Position numbers and translations under genes: made by a program | Shown here: positions 13,291 through 15,620 of the stretch, in pieces | Position numbering within the stretch: the stretch's first letter is position 1 | Layout: the number at the start of each line of letters is the position of its first letter | The notes under the pieces: model-generated | Told to the model about the DNA's origin: nothing | Database searches by the model: none | The model's input: only the letters and a program-made list of their open reading frames with translations | DNA from: Thermodesulfobacteriota bacterium | Lineage (GTDB): Bacteria > Desulfobacterota > Desulfocorpusculales > Desulfocorpusculum | Assembly: GCA_028275295.1 (NCBI GenBank) | Contig: JAPWUY010000004.1 | Span: 1-15,620 of the forward strand | DNA length: 15,620 bases | Direction: 5' to 3'

Positions 13291-14700
13291 ATGAGGAGAC
13301 TTTATGGGGGCAGAAACTGGGCTTTTGTGGCACTCATGGGCATCCTCTGGGCGAGCTCGGCCTGGGGGCAAGAGAAGGTGGTTCTGAGTCTTGAACAACT
13401 CATTCAGCTCGCCATTGAGAGAAGCCCAGAGATGGCGGAAGCCGAAAAGGACATCCTCATTGCTGAAAGCGACCTCGAGCAAGCCAAGGCCGCCCGCCTT
13501 CCCCAGCTCGATGCCCTGGCCATAGGGGGGGTGGTGGATGCTGCGGACAGGCCCATTGTGGTCGTCTCCCCCAGGCCTGGCCCGGGGGACAGGTACTTGA
13601 GGGGGAGACTGGAGAATCCGGATTGGGACCCTGGAGACCCAGGCCCCTTCGGAAAGCTGGACATAACAGTGATCCAACCCCTCTATACGTTCGGGAAGAT
13701 CTCGAGCAGGATAGATGCGGCCATAAAGGGGGTGGAGGTGAAGAAAGCTGCCAGGGAGAAGACGAGGGGGGATGTGGAGCTGAGGGTCAAGGAGCTCTAC
13801 TTCGCCCTGCTTCTCTCGCGCCAGGGCAAGGAGGCGGCTGAGGATGTGAGCTCCTTTGTGGAGGATGCGAGAAGACGGATAAAGAGGCTTCTGGAGCTTG
13901 GCTCCACCTCTGTGGATGAAAGCGACCTTTACAGGGTAGAGGCCTATGCGGCTGAGGCCAAGAGATTCAAAGCCAAGGCCGAATCTGGGTCCAAGCTCGC
14001 GTACATGGCCCTTAAACAGATGATAGGATTCCCCCCTGAGAAGGATTTCGAGCTGGATGTGAAGGAACTCCCCAAGGACCCGAGGGCCCTTGGGGACCAG
14101 AAGGACTATATCGAGATGGCCCTGAGGATGAGGCCAGAGCTGGAGCAGATAGAGAAGGGGCTCGAAGCGAAAAAGAGCCTCGTGGAAGCGGCAAAGGCAG
14201 ACATGTATCCATCCATTTTCCTCGCTGGTGTGGCATCTCTGGCTGGCGCACCCAACAGGGAGCACTGGGATATAGCGTATATCAGAGACGAATACAACCA
14301 TGCCAATGGGGGGGTTGTGCTCGGTGCCAAGTGGCATTTCGATTTCGGGATTCAGCAGGCAAAGGTGAGCAAGGCAAAAGCGGAATACGAGAGGCTCCTC
14401 CACACCAGGGACTATGCCTTGAGGAACATTCCCCTGGAAGTAGCAAAGCACTACCAGGATGCCATCGAACACATGCAAGCCTTCCAGGCCTCCGAGGAGG
14501 CTGCATCCGCAGCGAGGAAATGGGTGGTGGTGGCCTTCGCCAACTTCGATATGGGAGTGGGACAGGCAAGGGACATATTCTTCGCTGTGGAGCGCTACGG
14601 GAAAAACCAAGGAGATTACTTGCTAAGCCTCCTCAACTACCATCTCGCACTAGCCAGGTTGAGCCACGCGGTGGCTCAGTATAGAGAAAAGACGAAGTGA
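13291..14700 (+). CDS. TolC-family outer membrane efflux protein
   Basis: This 469-aa exported protein is predicted to form an outer-membrane and periplasmic channel. MRRLYGGRNWAFVALMGILW and the residues up to SSAWG form a clear signal peptide, with cleavage near residue 26. The mature part begins with LSLEQLIQLAIERSPEMAEA, the usual first helix of the outer-membrane efflux family, followed by two helical hairpin repeats with long amphipathic coils rich in Ala, Lys and Glu. Segments such as ITVIQPLYTFGKISSRIDAA and LGAKWHFDFGIQQAKVSKAK match the paired beta-strand and helix junctions of the two halves. A GGAGGTG site precedes the ATG. The partner RND/MMPL gene starts 16 bases downstream, so the two form an export operon. 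No periplasmic adaptor gene is present between them. A long antisense open frame covers this gene and is not considered real. Confidence 0.9.
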   Translation: MRRLYGGRNWAFVALMGILWASSAWGQEKVVLSLEQLIQLAIERSPEMAEAEKDILIAESDLEQAKAARLPQLDALAIGGVVDAADRPIVVVSPRPGPGDRYLRGRLENPDWDPGDPGPFGKLDITVIQPLYTFGKISSRIDAAIKGVEVKKAAREKTRGDVELRVKELYFALLLSRQGKEAAEDVSSFVEDARRRIKRLLELGSTSVDESDLYRVEAYAAEAKRFKAKAESGSKLAYMALKQMIGFPPEKDFELDVKELPKDPRALGDQKDYIEMALRMRPELEQIEKGLEAKKSLVEAAKADMYPSIFLAGVASLAGAPNREHWDIAYIRDEYNHANGGVVLGAKWHFDFGIQQAKVSKAKAEYERLLHTRDYALRNIPLEVAKHYQDAIEHMQAFQASEEAASAARKWVVVAFANFDMGVGQARDIFFAVERYGKNQGDYLLSLLNYHLALARLSHAVAQYREKTK

Positions 14701-14716
14701 GGGCCGGAATCGCTCC

Positions 14717-15620
14717 TTGCGGGAGATAAGGCGCAAACTTCTGGGGGCCTGGGTGGCATGGACGCTCCTCAGGCCTCGTTTGATTTTGGGCGCTGTGGCC
14801 GCGGTGAGCGTGGCCTGTGTGATCTACTCCGCCCAGGAGCTGGATTTTCAGACTAGCCAGCTGGATCTCATCTCCAGGGAAGATCCCATAGTGAAGCTAG
14901 CCCAGGAGGTCAAACCCTTTCAGGCGAAAGACACATTCACCGTGGTAATAGAAGCCCCAACCCCTAGAAGGGCGATCGAGTTTTTAAATAGCGTGAGGGA
15001 GAGAATCGAGGGGGATCCATCCCACTTCAAGGATGCCTTCTTCAGGGTGGACCCCGACCTTCTGAGGCCATGGGCGCTCCTCTACATGGACAGAAAGGAC
15101 TTGGATTTTCTCTCGGAGCGTATAGATCAGTATCCGACCCTGATCCAGGGCATTGCCCATAGGCCCGATCTCACAAACTTCCTGGATCTCGTCAACCAAG
15201 AGATGGCTTCCCGAATGGTTCAAGCCCTTTTCACTGACTTCCTGCGCCTCCCCAAGGAGGGGGAGAAGAAGGCTGAAGAGCCCATGGACCTGGGGTTTCT
15301 CATCGCGACCCTCCAGGGGGTATTGGATCACCTGGAGGGAAATTACTACTACCTTTCGCCTTGGTCGTCTTTTTTCAAGGAGGGCTTCTGGGACCGAGAA
15401 TTGGAGGGCTATTTCTGGGTGGCAGAGAAGAAGTTCCTCCTTTTCTTCGTGACCCCGGTGAGAGAGAAGGAGACCTTCAACCGGGCGAGGAAGTCCCTCG
15501 AATACCTGAGAAAGACCCTGGAAGATGTGAGGAGATCCTTTCCCGATGTCCAAGTAGGGGTCACCGGCCAGGAGGCCCTCAAGACAGACGAGATGACCGT
15601 GGCCTTGGAGGACATGTCCT
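14717..15620 (+). CDS. RND/MMPL-superfamily transporter, N-terminal part (HpnN-like)
   Basis: This gene starts in the window and runs off the right edge; 301 codons are visible without a stop. The N-terminus has basic residues, a membrane segment (RPRLILGAVAAVSVACVIYS, residues 20-38), and then a large periplasmic domain beginning with FQTSQLDLISREDPIVKLAQ, a pattern typical of MMPL-type RND exporters, where a D-L-L/I-S segment follows the first helix. FTVVIEAPTPRRA and, at the end, VTGQEALKTDEMTVALEDMS also fit this group, which includes the hopanoid transporter HpnN. The start is uncertain: I chose the TTG at 14717, the first usable start codon after in-frame stops at 14651 and 14660; GAGGG is present but 13 bases upstream. 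No hopanoid genes are visible, so the cargo is unknown. Confidence 0.82.
   Translation, partial: MREIRRKLLGAWVAWTLLRPRLILGAVAAVSVACVIYSAQELDFQTSQLDLISREDPIVKLAQEVKPFQAKDTFTVVIEAPTPRRAIEFLNSVRERIEGDPSHFKDAFFRVDPDLLRPWALLYMDRKDLDFLSERIDQYPTLIQGIAHRPDLTNFLDLVNQEMASRMVQALFTDFLRLPKEGEKKAEEPMDLGFLIATLQGVLDHLEGNYYYLSPWSSFFKEGFWDRELEGYFWVAEKKFLLFFVTPVREKETFNRARKSLEYLRKTLEDVRRSFPDVQVGVTGQEALKTDEMTVALEDMS

Noticed and set aside
13252..14610. 452-codon minus-strand open frame opposite the TolC-like gene
   Set aside because: The plus strand encodes a signal peptide and clear TolC-family pattern with a good ribosome site. The antisense frame has no recognisable domain and is explained by codon bias.

Overview
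The window looks like the chromosome of an anaerobic bacterium, most likely a member of the Desulfobacterota (former Deltaproteobacteria). This is inferred from a cysteine-rich ferredoxin protein beside an Old Yellow Enzyme-type reductase, an acetyl-CoA synthetase, a quinol-type nitric oxide reductase, an HD-GYP/PilZ signalling pair, two sigma-54 type promoter sequences, and moderately high GC with frequent AGG/AGA arginine and ATA isoleucine codons. No ribosomal or other taxonomic marker is present, so the placement is tentative.

Layout. Positions 1-858 (+) hold the 3' end of an HD-GYP cyclic-di-GMP phosphodiesterase, overlapped by a PilZ protein. Positions about 968-1958 contain no gene. 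They are a tandem array of four ~228-bp units, each with a GC-rich hairpin (A), a ~100-bp interior and a second GC-rich element (B), plus the start of a fifth unit. Positions 1959-4884 hold an unidentified 267-aa protein (-), a 97-aa protein (+) behind a strong sigma-54 promoter match, and a minus-strand pair of a probably exported protein-L-isoaspartate methyltransferase followed by a metallo-beta-lactamase-fold hydrolase. Positions 5070-7281 (+) hold a two-gene unit of a multi-cluster ferredoxin protein and a TIM-barrel flavin reductase. Positions 7385-10003 (-) hold a two-gene unit of a MoaD/ThiS-fold small protein and a 759-aa nitric oxide reductase, with a TTGAC-N4-GTCAA palindrome upstream that fits an NO-responsive FNR/CRP-family regulator. 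Positions 10194-10791 are a second, shorter array of the same repeat in the opposite orientation. Positions 11199-15620 (+) hold acetyl-CoA synthetase, a TolC-family outer-membrane protein and the N-terminal third of an RND/MMPL (HpnN-like) transporter that runs off the window.

How the genes fit together. The left edge is a c-di-GMP module. The block between the two repeat arrays looks like redox, stress and repair functions: NO removal, Fe-S/flavin reduction and protein repair. Acs would activate acetate, probably under sigma-54 control. TolC plus the RND protein would export a lipid or other hydrophobic substrate.

Most unusual features. The main one is the inverted pair of tandem repeat arrays, whose A hairpin varies between copies with compensatory base changes. 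Next is the pairing of a MoaD/ThiS-like protein, lacking a Gly-Gly tail, with the NO reductase under a likely NO-responsive operator. Functional calls rest on motif recognition by eye, and no database search was possible.
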